DNA of 11,371 nucleotides from positions 1-11,371 of the forward strand of contig JBBDRW010000023.1 in assembly GCA_040905265.1 (NCBI GenBank), written 5' to 3'. The DNA is from JBBDRW01 sp040905265. Lineage in GTDB: Bacteria > Bacteroidota > Rhodothermia > Balneolales > Balneolaceae. The number at the start of each line of letters is the position of its first letter. Positions within the stretch are counted from its first letter, which is position 1. The position numbers and the translations under genes are program-made. Of the stretch, positions 1 to 6,102 are shown one piece after another. The notes under the pieces are model-generated. The model ran no database searches. It had not been told where the DNA came from and was given only the letters and a program-made list of their open reading frames with translations.

Positions 1-107
1 ACAGACTCCTGGGGTCGTGATAACCAAACGATGCAGGAGTTGTCGAAAAGATTTTGCCGCCCGACAAGCCCCCCTACAGACTCCCAGAGGCAGTTTCGCA
101 GTAACCA
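1..107. repeat. Repeat-like intergenic segment
   Basis: No convincing gene lies here. The open frame from about 17 to 226 runs through the start of the CBS gene in another frame and resembles no family. The nine bases ACAGACTCC occur at 1-9 and again at 76-84, each followed downstream by TAACCA (21-26 and 102-107), so the segment contains an imperfect direct repeat. TTGTCG (40-45) is inverted as CGACAA (62-67), and ACTCCT (5-10) as AGGAGT (35-40). Bases 36-59 are also similar to a stretch after bioB near 2794. This looks like a degenerate dispersed intergenic repeat, but its ends cannot be fixed because the window starts inside it. Confidence 0.35.
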
Positions 108-145
108 GCCCGAATATTTCTAAAAAAAACTGGCAACATTGTCTC

Positions 146-172
146 AACGGTGTATATTTAATAATACACGTT
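146..172 (+). promoter_or_regulatory. Inverted repeat in the leader of the CBS gene
   Basis: GTGTAT (150-155) and ATACAC (164-169) form a perfect inverted repeat. The pairing extends outward to AACG/CGTT if one base is bulged. The spacer is AT-only and could contain a -10-like element (TATATT). The repeat ends 16 bases before the ATG and just before the GGAGG ribosome binding site at 179-183. It could be an operator over the promoter or a small leader hairpin; the sequence alone does not decide. Confidence 0.35.
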
Positions 173-188
173 ACCATTGGAGGCTATT

Positions 189-629
189 ATGATCGTACGA
201 GACATTTTATCCCAAAAGGGATCTGAAATATATTCCACCTCTCCCGAAGCGACAGTATTCGATGCGATTAAAAAGATGGCTGAATACAATATCGGCGCAC
301 TTCTTGTCCTCTCCGACAAACGGCTTGTCGGCATATTGTCCGAACGGGACTACCGGAATAAAGTGATTCTGAAAGGACGGACATCAAAAGCGACACTGGT
401 TCAGGAAATCATGACAACTGACGTCTTTCATGTAACCCCCAATGCCTCTATTGAAGAGTGTATGGCCATTATGACTGAGAAGAAATTCCGTCACCTTCCG
501 GTCGTAAAGGATGACCAGGATATTGTCGGCGTAATCTCCATCGGGGATCTTGTGAAATCAATTATCGACAAGCAAAAAGTTGAAATCCGGTTTTTGAGAG
601 GGTATATCAGCGGCAGTTATCCAGGATGA
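189..629 (+). CDS. Two-CBS-domain regulatory protein
   Basis: A 146-residue stand-alone CBS pair (Bateman module). CBS1 covers about residues 8-60 and ends in the typical GILSERDY signature. CBS2 covers about 75-127, with RHLPVV and GVISIGDLVK. There is no other domain, signal peptide or membrane segment, so it is a soluble cytoplasmic protein. Such pairs bind adenosyl ligands (AMP, ATP, SAM, NAD) and usually report energy state to a partner; the ligand and partner here are unknown. The ATG at 189 is chosen because GGAGG lies at 179-183, five bases before it. An in-frame TTG at 177 would place that binding site inside the gene. The gene is transcribed alone and faces a convergent response regulator gene. 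The family assignment is secure and the biological role is not. Confidence 0.9.
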   Translation: MIVRDILSQKGSEIYSTSPEATVFDAIKKMAEYNIGALLVLSDKRLVGILSERDYRNKVILKGRTSKATLVQEIMTTDVFHVTPNASIEECMAIMTEKKFRHLPVVKDDQDIVGVISIGDLVKSIIDKQKVEIRFLRGYISGSYPG

Positions 630-662
630 CGGATGAGAGGGAATAGTTCTCTTTGATTAAGT

Positions 663-697
663 ACTTGTCCCAAAAAAGCCGAAGTGGGCGGACAAGT
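663..697. terminator. Stem-loop between convergent genes (possible terminator)
   Basis: ACTTGTCC (663-670) pairs perfectly with GGACAAGT (690-697) around a 19-base loop. It lies between the 3' ends of the CBS gene and the response regulator gene. No U-run follows the stem on the plus strand. The run of six A at 672-677 (U on the minus strand) sits in the loop, so this is not a classical intrinsic terminator. It may be a processing or mRNA-end structure. Confidence 0.3.
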
Positions 698-758
698 CTG
701 CCGGTCTTCAGGAGATAATCAGTTGAATCCCTTCTATTCCCTCTCACCTATCACGTAT

Positions 759-1481
759 TCAATCTTCAGGACAGCGCAGGACAAATCCTTTCTTTCGAAT
801 CGTCTCGATGTATGCGTTATCACTATGCCTGCGAATCTTCTTCCGGAGATAGCTGATATAAACATTGATATAATTGGTCTGTGTATCAAAACTGATTCCC
901 CAGACGTTCTTTGCCAGCTCTTCCTGATTAATGATACGCCCTCTGTTTTTGATCAGGTAAACCAGCAGGCTGAACTCATTGTTGGTAAGAGGAACTTCAA
1001 CACCGTTCACGTTCATTACCCTCTCTATCACATTGACTTTGATCTCCCCGCAGGTGATCTCTCTTTCACCGCCATGATTTCCACTACGGCGGACAATTGC
1101 TTCTATCCTTGCCAGCAGCTCCTCACTGTTGAACGGTTTGGTCAGGTAATCATCCGCACCTACCTTGAGACAACGTACCTTTACATCCGTCTCATGTTCT
1201 GCAGAGAGAAAGAGTACCGGGGTTGTAATTTCATTTTGGCGGATATTTGAGCAGATATCATATCCGTTTCCATCCGGCAGACGAAGGTCCAGTATGATCA
1301 TGTCATAACTGTTTTCAGTCGCCATTTGCTCTCCCAATTTAGCTGTATCTGCAACTGACACGGAACTCCCTTCATGCTCAAGTACCGCTTTCACCAATGT
1401 CCTCACAGTAGGATCATCCTCAACTACCAGTATTTCCAATACATCCGGATCTTCATTACTCATAGATGATTCGTCTTTCAT
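759..1481 (-). CDS. OmpR/PhoB-family response regulator
   Basis: A two-component response regulator of about 240 residues with an N-terminal receiver domain and a C-terminal winged-helix DNA-binding domain. Counting from the GTG at 1487, the acidic pocket is E23-D24-D25, the phospho-acceptor is D67 (IILDLRLP), the switch residue is S95 and the conserved lysine is K117 (LTKPF). The winged helix covers about 145-240, with LTNNEFSLL and a YINVYISYLRKKI recognition segment. On phosphorylation it should dimerise and bind direct-repeat DNA. No histidine kinase is adjacent, so its partner is encoded elsewhere. Candidate starts are GTG 1487, ATG 1481 and ATG 1463. None has a clear ribosome binding site, and ATG 1481 is a compromise. 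The first 18 or so residues precede the receiver fold. It is divergent from bioB across about 275 bases. Confidence 0.93.
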   Translation of the reverse strand: MKDESSMSNEDPDVLEILVVEDDPTVRTLVKAVLEHEGSSVSVADTAKLGEQMATENSYDMIILDLRLPDGNGYDICSNIRQNEITTPVLFLSAEHETDVKVRCLKVGADDYLTKPFNSEELLARIEAIVRRSGNHGGEREITCGEIKVNVIERVMNVNGVEVPLTNNEFSLLVYLIKNRGRIINQEELAKNVWGISFDTQTNYINVYISYLRKKIRRHSDNAYIETIRKKGFVLRCPED

Positions 1482-1757
1482 AGACACAATATTTACAAAA
1501 ATTGATATTTAAGACCTGTTAAGAATGTAGAAAATTCTCGTAAAGTTATGAAACCGTATCTCTTAATTTTCATAGCTCTCCACAAGTTACCAAAAAGCGT
1601 TCTGCTTCGATTTTTTTCCGACTCCGGTTGCATTACAGAAAGAATAGTTCGATCATATACAGTGTCAGCTGCTTCCGGGGATAAAACAACAGCCGACATC
1701 AATGCTATTAGTTATCGGTAATCGATCAGTTTTCTAAAATTTTCATCAGATATTATT
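1482..1757. promoter_or_regulatory. Divergent intergenic region, response regulator / bioB
   Basis: This AT-rich 276-base region must hold the promoters of both flanking genes. I see no BirA-type operator (TTGTNAACC with a spaced inverted partner), so control of bioB by BirA is not supported. Recognisable pieces are AGAAT-N7-ATTCT at 1522-1538 near the response regulator, and TATTAGTTATCG at 1706-1717. The latter also occurs exactly in the XRE/small-HTH intergenic region. An open frame at 1493-1702 on the minus strand has no family resemblance and is not called. Confidence 0.5.
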
Positions 1758-2744
1758 ATGTCAGACATAAGATATGACTGGACAGAAGAAGAGATTGAAT
1801 CAATTTATCACACCCCCCTGCTCGATCTGATCTACCGGGCTGCTACTGTACACAGAACCTGGCACGAAACCGGGGAAGTTCAGGTCTGTACCCTCCTTTC
1901 GATCAAGACCGGCGGATGTCCTGAAGATTGCGCCTACTGCCCTCAATCTGCACGCTACCAGACTGAAGTAGACGCAGAGCAAATGCTTGAACCGGAAGTG
2001 ATTCTGGAAGCCGCACGAACAGCACATGCAGCAGGAAGCACCCGCTTCTGTATGGGAGCTGCATGGAGAAATGCACGCAACAATAAGGATTTCGACCGGG
2101 TAACCGAGATGGTAAAAGAGATTACCGAAATGAATATGGAAGTATGCTGTACCCTCGGAATGCTGACCGATGACCAGGCAAAAAGATTGAAAGAGGCGGG
2201 TCTTTATGCGTACAATCACAATCTCGACAGCAGTGAGGATTTCTACAACCGTATTATATCAACACGCAGCTACGAAGAGCGCCTTCAGACTCTGGATACA
2301 GTCCGAAAGAACAACATCTCCGTCTGTTGTGGCGGTATTATCGGAATGGGAGAAACTGACCAGGATCGTATCGGGCTTATCCACACACTCTCTACCATGG
2401 ACCCACACCCGGAATCAGTACCGATTAACGCTTTGATCGCCGTAAAGGGAACCCCGATGGAACATCAGCCCAAGGTCCCCTGGCATGACATGGCCAGAAT
2501 GATTGCAACAGCCCGAATTACGATGCCGCGCTCTATGGTCCGGCTATCGGCCGGCCGGGTCGATATGAGTATCGAAGAGCAGGCTCACTGCTTCATGGCA
2601 GGTGCAAACTCCATCTTTACGGGTGAAAAATTACTGACGACCTGTAATAATGACCTGGGTGAGGACAGGCGAATGTTTACGTTACTCGGATTAACTCCCA
2701 GAAAAGCTTTTAAAGAAGATCCGGTTACCGCGGAGACGGCGTAA
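1758..2744 (+). CDS. bioB: Biotin synthase
   Basis: A radical-SAM enzyme of 328 residues that inserts sulfur into dethiobiotin, the last step of biotin synthesis. The radical-SAM 4Fe-4S ligands are C54, C58 and C61 (GGCPEDCAYC). The ligands of the sacrificial 2Fe-2S cluster are all present at C98 (RFCMGAAWR), C130, C190 and R262 (VRLSAGR), matching the well-known C97/C128/C188/R260 of the E. coli enzyme. Length is normal for the family. The ATG at 1758 gives a typical N-terminus, and no strong ribosome binding site precedes it. No other biotin gene (bioA, bioD, bioF) is in the window, so the gene stands alone. It is followed by a strong bidirectional terminator. It is a complete, apparently functional gene. 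Confidence 0.98.
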   Translation: MSDIRYDWTEEEIESIYHTPLLDLIYRAATVHRTWHETGEVQVCTLLSIKTGGCPEDCAYCPQSARYQTEVDAEQMLEPEVILEAARTAHAAGSTRFCMGAAWRNARNNKDFDRVTEMVKEITEMNMEVCCTLGMLTDDQAKRLKEAGLYAYNHNLDSSEDFYNRIISTRSYEERLQTLDTVRKNNISVCCGGIIGMGETDQDRIGLIHTLSTMDPHPESVPINALIAVKGTPMEHQPKVPWHDMARMIATARITMPRSMVRLSAGRVDMSIEEQAHCFMAGANSIFTGEKLLTTCNNDLGEDRRMFTLLGLTPRKAFKEDPVTAETA

Positions 2745-2793
2745 ACTGTCCACCTCTCGTTAGCGATAGTGTACTTGACTACCGTATTGATTA

Positions 2794-2832
2794 GGAATTG
2801 TCGAAGAGATTTAGCCGTTTCGCAATGCGAAA
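2794..2832. repeat. Copy of the left-end repeat plus a small palindrome
   Basis: Bases 2795-2818 match 36-59 at 21 of 24 positions (core TTGTCGAA-AGATTT-GCCG). The palindrome TTTCGC-AAT-GCGAAA (2818-2832) follows at once. At the left end, GTTTCGCA reappears 33 bases after the matching core, as though the two copies differ by an insertion. This is possibly a degenerate dispersed repeat, and chance cannot be ruled out from one window. Confidence 0.3.
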
Positions 2833-2870
2833 AACCGGTGCATTGCTGTAGCTACGTACCGGTTTGTTTT
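2832..2870. terminator. Bidirectional intrinsic terminator, bioB / XRE gene
   Basis: AAACCGGT (2832-2839) pairs with ACCGGTTT (2858-2865), and two further pairs (one G-T) extend the stem inward. GTTTT follows on the plus strand. On the minus strand the stem is preceded by A residues on the plus strand (2830-2834), which become a U-run. It lies 87 bases after bioB and 73 bases after the stop of the convergent regulator, so it can end both transcripts. Confidence 0.7.
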
Positions 2871-2942
2871 AAAGAAACCAAATGCAAAAAGAGTCTGTCA
2901 ACCGGCGGATCTCCATATGTCTGTTTGACAAAACACGACTCA

Positions 2943-3368
2943 CTACTCCTCCTTACCGGCAGGCAGGTGGCGACTATAAACCAATAACAGAGTTCGCTGC
3001 AGGGCGGAAGAAATATTCAGCTTCTTTAAGGCGGAAGAGAACTCATATAGCTCCTCCGCAGCTTTCCGCTCATCACCTGTAAGTTCCTCCCCACCCAGCT
3101 TTCCGATGTACCCGGCAATCGGTTCAGCAACCAGATCTCCCTTGGCTGGATGTAGCAGCATCTCCCCCTCCCCCATCAAGAACCAGTTAATATTTACACC
3201 CAGATTGTAGATTCTGATTAAAACAAGCCCACCGGGCATCGATTCTCCCTTTACATATTTTGCGAGTGCCTGTGGTTTCATTTCCAGGTTTCGTGCCAGC
3301 TCACTCACATTTCCATCATACAATTTATCGGCTATCAATTTCAGCCTTTTTCCGGTTGCGTATTTCAA
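2943..3368 (-). CDS. CI-like XRE-family repressor without peptidase domain
   Basis: A 141-residue DNA-binding protein. Residues 1-45 form an XRE helix-turn-helix (VSELARNLEMKPQALAKYVK, recognition helix around 32-41). NINWFLMGEGEML (59-71) is the segment that follows the HTH in phage CI-type repressors and their host relatives. Residues 75-95 are a linker and 96-138 are helical, probably for dimerisation. There is no S24/LexA-type peptidase domain, so RecA-dependent self-cleavage is not expected. The only start that keeps the HTH is the TTG at 3368. A stop lies six codons upstream, no ATG lies between, and the next Met is inside the HTH. No ribosome binding site precedes the TTG, and a TATAAT (3378-3383, minus) ends nine bases before it, suggesting a near-leaderless mRNA. 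It is divergent from the small HTH gene at 3464. Its target is unknown; autoregulation is likely. Confidence 0.85.
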   Translation of the reverse strand: MKYATGKRLKLIADKLYDGNVSELARNLEMKPQALAKYVKGESMPGGLVLIRIYNLGVNINWFLMGEGEMLLHPAKGDLVAEPIAGYIGKLGGEELTGDERKAAEELYEFSSALKKLNISSALQRTLLLVYSRHLPAGKEE

Positions 3369-3463
3369 TTGTATGTAATTATATTATTAGTTATCGTGTT
3401 TTTAATGAAATTACATTCATTATGCTTTCAGTCTGAAACTTTCAATGTGAAAGCTAAACAAAA
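3369..3463. promoter_or_regulatory. Palindrome-rich divergent operator region
   Basis: Ninety-five bases between two divergent HTH genes contain several perfect inverted repeats: ATGTAATT (3373-3380) with AATTACAT (3409-3416); AATGAA (3404-3409) with TTCATT (3416-3421); and GCTTTCA (3424-3430) with TGAAAGC (3448-3454), the last enclosing TGAAA-C-TTTCA (3434-3444). TGAAA/TTTCA half-sites recur four times within 3424-3454, just upstream of the small HTH gene. A TATAAT for the minus-strand gene lies at 3378-3383 and overlaps the first arm. The layout fits a shared operator bound by one or both flanking proteins. Confidence 0.6.
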
Positions 3464-3676
3464 ATGAGCAACCGGAAAAACATTCTGTACGAACTTGAGA
3501 TCAGCTGCACGATTCTTAAAACAAGCATCAATGCACTGGCATCTGAGTGGGGAGTCTCTCACACTCACGTAAGAGATGTTGCCAAAGGCAAAAATCAGTC
3601 AGCCAGGATTCGAAAAATGATTCTGGCAACGATCGAGAAAGCACAAAAAATTGTCTCCTTTCATACCAATACCTGA
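3464..3676 (+). CDS. Small HTH protein (Cro/Ner-like size)
   Basis: A 70-residue protein consisting almost only of a helix-turn-helix: a first helix around residues 6-17, INALASEWGVSHTHVRDVAKG (22-42) as the HTH, then a basic helix (49-63). It resembles the small XRE/Cro-type repressors found in phage switches and in Bacteroidota, but I cannot assign a named family. The ATG at 3464 is the natural start; only a weak purine stretch (GAAAG, 3449-3453) precedes it. It is divergent from the CI-like repressor, with the palindromic region between them. The C-terminal tail (VSFHTNT) is short and unstructured. A stem-loop at 3725-3777 may end its transcript. No toxin gene is beside it. Confidence 0.7.
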   Translation: MSNRKNILYELEISCTILKTSINALASEWGVSHTHVRDVAKGKNQSARIRKMILATIEKAQKIVSFHTNT

Positions 3677-3724
3677 CAGGGAGAGAGACTCACTTGTTGA
3701 ATTGGTTGAATTGAGGCTGGTGCG

Positions 3725-3777
3725 AAAATTGAATGCAGTAGTATCCAACTATCAAGGAAGATAGGATTCGCAATTTT
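3725..3777 (+). terminator. Compound stem-loop after the small HTH gene
   Basis: AAAATTG (3725-3731) pairs with CAATTTT (3771-3777); AAT/ATT can extend it after a two-base bulge. An inner hairpin CTATC-AAGGAA-GATAG occupies 3749-3764. The U-rich 3' arm (TTTT) lies about 100 bases after the stop at 3676. It may act as a terminator or as a site for a regulator. The rest of 3677-3817 shows only a short tandem TTGAATTGG/TTGAATTGA (3694-3711). Confidence 0.35.
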
Positions 3778-3817
3778 ACTGTAAATTTGATATCTACAAA
3801 ACAACTACGTACATACT

Positions 3818-3952
3818 CTATTGACTACTTTCCATTTGTCGTACAATCGATTGTAATTGATCAGCCTGTACATCCGGGACTAAACCTTCAGGCAGCTTTA
3901 ATTCTCCGTACTCCGGAATTTCAAACGATCCAAACGACTCTCGTACTGCCAT
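3818..3952 (-). CDS. Possible 44-residue acidic protein
   Basis: An open frame reads MAVRESFGSF EIPEYGELKL, then a proline- and glutamine-containing tail ending QMESSQ. Codons often start with G, as in real genes, and the composition is acidic and soluble. The ATG (3952-3950) shares bases with the ATG of the AraC-type gene on the other strand, so the two would be divergent with almost no space between them. There is no clear ribosome binding site and I recognise no family. It could be a real small protein, the 5' remnant of a decayed gene whose upstream part was lost when the AraC-type genes arrived, or chance. Confidence 0.25.
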   Translation of the reverse strand: MAVRESFGSFEIPEYGELKLPEGLVPDVQADQLQSIVRQMESSQ

Positions 3953-4385
3953 GATACTGAAAACCTATCAGAATGAAGCAAACCGACTGAAGAAACTGGT
4001 AACGGAGAAAGCATTACACAAAGATTCTTCCATGAGCAAGCAGAAGATGTGCAAAATCCTCGGCCTGACATTGATGAAACTTCACCTGATGTTTACGCGG
4101 AATTTTGATATGAGTTATTCCGACTTCATCAACAATCTTCGGGTCATTGAAGCGAAAAAACTTCTTGCCGACCCAACCCACAGAGACCGGAAAAAGGTCG
4201 AGATAGCGAGACTGTCAGGATTTGGAAGCCTATCGCAGTTTAATGTGATGTTTAAGCGAATATCCGGAATGACACCGAGCGAATACAGTGTATTCCACCG
4301 GAACTTTGTGGAGCTCACCGGAGAGAATCCACCACTTTCGGAAACACCTGAACTGGAGCTGCTGCTGAAGGGCTTAAAAGATTAG
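3951..4385 (+). CDS. AraC-type HTH-only regulator, first tandem paralog
   Basis: A 144-residue protein that is mostly an AraC/XylS DNA-binding domain, with no ligand or membrane domain. HTH1 spans about residues 28-50 and HTH2 about 81-102, with ARLSGFGSLSQFNVMFKR and the GMTPSEY signature (106-112). It resembles the C-terminal domain of Bacteroidota membrane-bound AraC regulators (LLADP between the HTHs is typical) but stands alone. It aligns along most of its length with the next gene, including the N-terminal KALHKDSS/KPYLRDN region, which supports the ATG at 3951. After the signature, an 18-residue segment starting FHRNF looks like a worn second copy of FNVMFK...TPSEY. A 12-residue hydrophobic/acidic tail follows. 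No good ribosome binding site is seen. Target unknown; probably local regulation. Confidence 0.8.
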   Translation: MILKTYQNEANRLKKLVTEKALHKDSSMSKQKMCKILGLTLMKLHLMFTRNFDMSYSDFINNLRVIEAKKLLADPTHRDRKKVEIARLSGFGSLSQFNVMFKRISGMTPSEYSVFHRNFVELTGENPPLSETPELELLLKGLKD

Positions 4386-4458
4386 AAAATTCTAACGAAG
4401 ATTTTTGTAACAAATACCCCCCAGGTTTCTCCTTATAGATAGAGTGAAGAATTCTATC
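4382..4458. promoter_or_regulatory. Palindromes between the two AraC-type genes
   Basis: TTAGAA-AA-TTCTAA (4382-4395) is a perfect palindrome that overlaps the stop of the first gene. GATAGA (4438-4443) and TCTATC (4453-4458) form a second perfect inverted repeat, 16 bases before the ATG of the second gene, and contain AGAATTCT (4448-4455). TAGAAAATTCT (4383-4393) also occurs exactly at 1528-1538 upstream of the response regulator. These sites suggest that the second gene has its own regulated promoter. Confidence 0.35.
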
Positions 4459-4474
4459 AATAATGGAGATCTTT

Positions 4475-4882
4475 ATGCAAAAACCTTTTAATGAGGGTCA
4501 GAAGGCAGATTTGATGCGTATTATCGACTCAGAAAAGCCATACTTAAGGGACAACGTCCGGAGACGACGTATCGAAATCGCTCTCAAACTAGAGCTTTCA
4601 ACTCACGACCTGGATCGGCTTTCGAAAGAGTGTTACGGTAAACCCTTTACAGATCTGATGTATGAGCGGAGAGTGAAAAGAGCCAAGCAGATACTTGCAG
4701 ACCCACGTTATCAGGAGATGAAGATCTCTGAGATTGCATTCGATTGCGGGTTCGGAAATTTGTGTGACTTCAATCTCTACTTTAAAGATCTGGAAGAGAT
4801 TAGCCCGACCGAGTACAGAGCTTTTCACATGAACTTCAGAAAAGTGATGGGAATGTCTCCCACGGAGTACCAAACCCAGTAG
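4475..4882 (+). CDS. AraC-type HTH-only regulator, second tandem paralog
   Basis: A 135-residue paralog of the preceding gene. HTH1 spans about residues 38-56, QILADP is at 72-77, and HTH2 is at about 84-104 (ISEIAFDCGFGNLCDFNLYF). The C-terminal signature is present twice in a row with an 18-residue period: FNLYFKDLEEISPTEYR (99-115) and FHMNFRKVMGMSPTEYQ (117-133). The second copy is closer to the AraC consensus (FxxxFRKxxGMSPxEY) than the first. ATG 4475 is preferred over ATG 4463 because GGAG at 4466-4469 sits five bases upstream of it and would otherwise be coding. No sensor domain, signal peptide or membrane segment is present. It probably binds DNA as a small regulator; target unknown. 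It is convergent with korB. Confidence 0.82.
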   Translation: MQKPFNEGQKADLMRIIDSEKPYLRDNVRRRRIEIALKLELSTHDLDRLSKECYGKPFTDLMYERRVKRAKQILADPRYQEMKISEIAFDCGFGNLCDFNLYFKDLEEISPTEYRAFHMNFRKVMGMSPTEYQTQ

Positions 4883-4890
4883 ATAAGTGT

Positions 4891-4908
4891 AGAGTAGATT
4901 GCTACTCT
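4891..4908. terminator. Perfect short hairpin between convergent genes
   Basis: AGAGTAG-ATTG-CTACTCT is a perfect 7-base-pair stem with a four-base loop, nine bases after the second AraC-type gene and about 100 bases beyond the korB stop. No U-run follows on either strand, so termination would be factor-dependent, or the hairpin may simply protect the mRNA 3' end. Confidence 0.4.
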
Positions 4909-5007
4909 GTATGCGCGGGTTTCCATGAACCAAACGCTCATTAGAAAATATACAAACCAGCCATTCATCTCTCTGTACCTGCTCCGGATAGCTTTCAGTA
5001 CCAAATA

Positions 5008-6087
5008 TTATTTGACTACCCAGGTTTCCGGGCCTGCAAGCAATGCATCCAGATCGGGTTTTCCCTGCCGTTCCAGGGCTGCCTGAAGCTGTGCATTCAC
5101 TCCGTCATCGTAACAGGGACGGTCTACAGCGTAGAGCACCCCGAATGGCCTCGGCATATGCTCATCATGTTCGTTGGTCGGGCTGTCAAAAAACCTTGAG
5201 AGAAGCCACGCTTTGGTTCGGTCCGACTCATCGTGAACCCAGAGATCCTCTTTGGAGTAGTTTCCATCTTCCAGAGAGACAATTTCCGGTTTGAGTCCGT
5301 CAAGCCGAACCCCTTTCTCTCCGCCGGATCCAAATATCAACGGCTCACCCTGCTCCAGATAGATGGTTTCGGTTGGGCGAGTCTTCTTATCGGTGAACAG
5401 CTCAAAAGCGCCGTCATTAAATACGATACAGTTTTGATAAATCTCCAGCATGGATGCTCCATTGTGCTGATGTGTCCGATGAATCATCTCTTTCAAGTGT
5501 TTCGGATCTCGATCCATCGCCCGTGCAACAAAACTTGAATCCGCACCCAGGCTCAATGCGAGTGGGTTGAACGGATGATCTACTGAACCGAAAGGCGTCG
5601 ATTTTGTCACGGATCCTGCCGGTGCCGTTGGCGAGTACTGGCCTTTGGTCAGTCCATAGATCTGGTTGTTAAAGAGAAGCAGATTTACATTCACATTCCG
5701 GCGAAGAAGCTGCACGAAATGGTTCGCACCGATCGAGAGTGAGTCCCCATCTCCCGTAATGATCCAGACGCTGAGATCAGGACGGGCCGTTTTAAGGCCG
5801 GTGGCGATAGCAGGCGCTCTGCCATGGATCGAGTGCATACCGTACGTATTCATATAGTAGGGAAACCTGGCGGCACATCCGATCCCGGAAATAAATACAA
5901 TATCCTCTTTTCGGATTCCCAGCTCCGGCATAGAGTTCTGAACCTGTTTCAGAATCGTGTAGTCACCGCAACCGGGGCACCAGCGTACATCCTGGTCTGA
6001 TGCGAAATCCTTTCCGGAGTAATTCGGCAACTCTGCTTCTCGATGTCCGTTCTTTTTCAGATGTGTCGTTACTTCAAATTCCATCAT
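5008..6087 (-). CDS. korB: 2-oxoglutarate:ferredoxin oxidoreductase, beta subunit
   Basis: A 359-residue subunit carrying thiamine diphosphate and one 4Fe-4S cluster. With KorA it oxidises 2-oxoglutarate with CoA to succinyl-CoA, reducing ferredoxin. Cluster ligands appear to be C37 and C40 (RWCPGCGDY), C71 (GIGCAARF) and C220. The TPP/Mg motif is GDGDSLSIGANHF (112-124), with NNQIYGLTKGQ (140-150) completing it. HGRAPAIATG (88-97) is also family-typical. Residues from about 250 form the C-terminal extension of long KorB forms, including RPFGVLYAVDRP. Two adjacent ATGs (6087, 6084) follow an AAGGA binding site. The gene starts 15 bases after korA, clearly one operon. Related 2-oxoacid enzymes cannot be fully excluded, but the match to KorB is strong. 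Confidence 0.94.
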   Translation of the reverse strand: MMEFEVTTHLKKNGHREAELPNYSGKDFASDQDVRWCPGCGDYTILKQVQNSMPELGIRKEDIVFISGIGCAARFPYYMNTYGMHSIHGRAPAIATGLKTARPDLSVWIITGDGDSLSIGANHFVQLLRRNVNVNLLLFNNQIYGLTKGQYSPTAPAGSVTKSTPFGSVDHPFNPLALSLGADSSFVARAMDRDPKHLKEMIHRTHQHNGASMLEIYQNCIVFNDGAFELFTDKKTRPTETIYLEQGEPLIFGSGGEKGVRLDGLKPEIVSLEDGNYSKEDLWVHDESDRTKAWLLSRFFDSPTNEHDEHMPRPFGVLYAVDRPCYDDGVNAQLQAALERQGKPDLDALLAGPETWVVK

Positions 6088-6102
6088 TCTTCCTTTTTTG
6101 GA

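Noticed and set aside
17..226. A 69-residue open frame at the left end
   Set aside because: It runs through the ribosome binding site and start of the CBS gene in another frame, and its sequence reflects the repeat-like DNA.
1493..1702. A 69-residue minus-strand open frame upstream of the response regulator
   Set aside because: No ribosome binding site or family resemblance, and it fills the region where both divergent promoters must lie.
1482..1757. A BirA operator controlling bioB
   Set aside because: No spaced TTGTNAACC-type inverted repeat is present upstream of bioB.
2943..3676. A toxin-antitoxin module or prophage
   Set aside because: Both genes encode HTH proteins and no toxin, integrase, attachment site or structural phage gene is present nearby.
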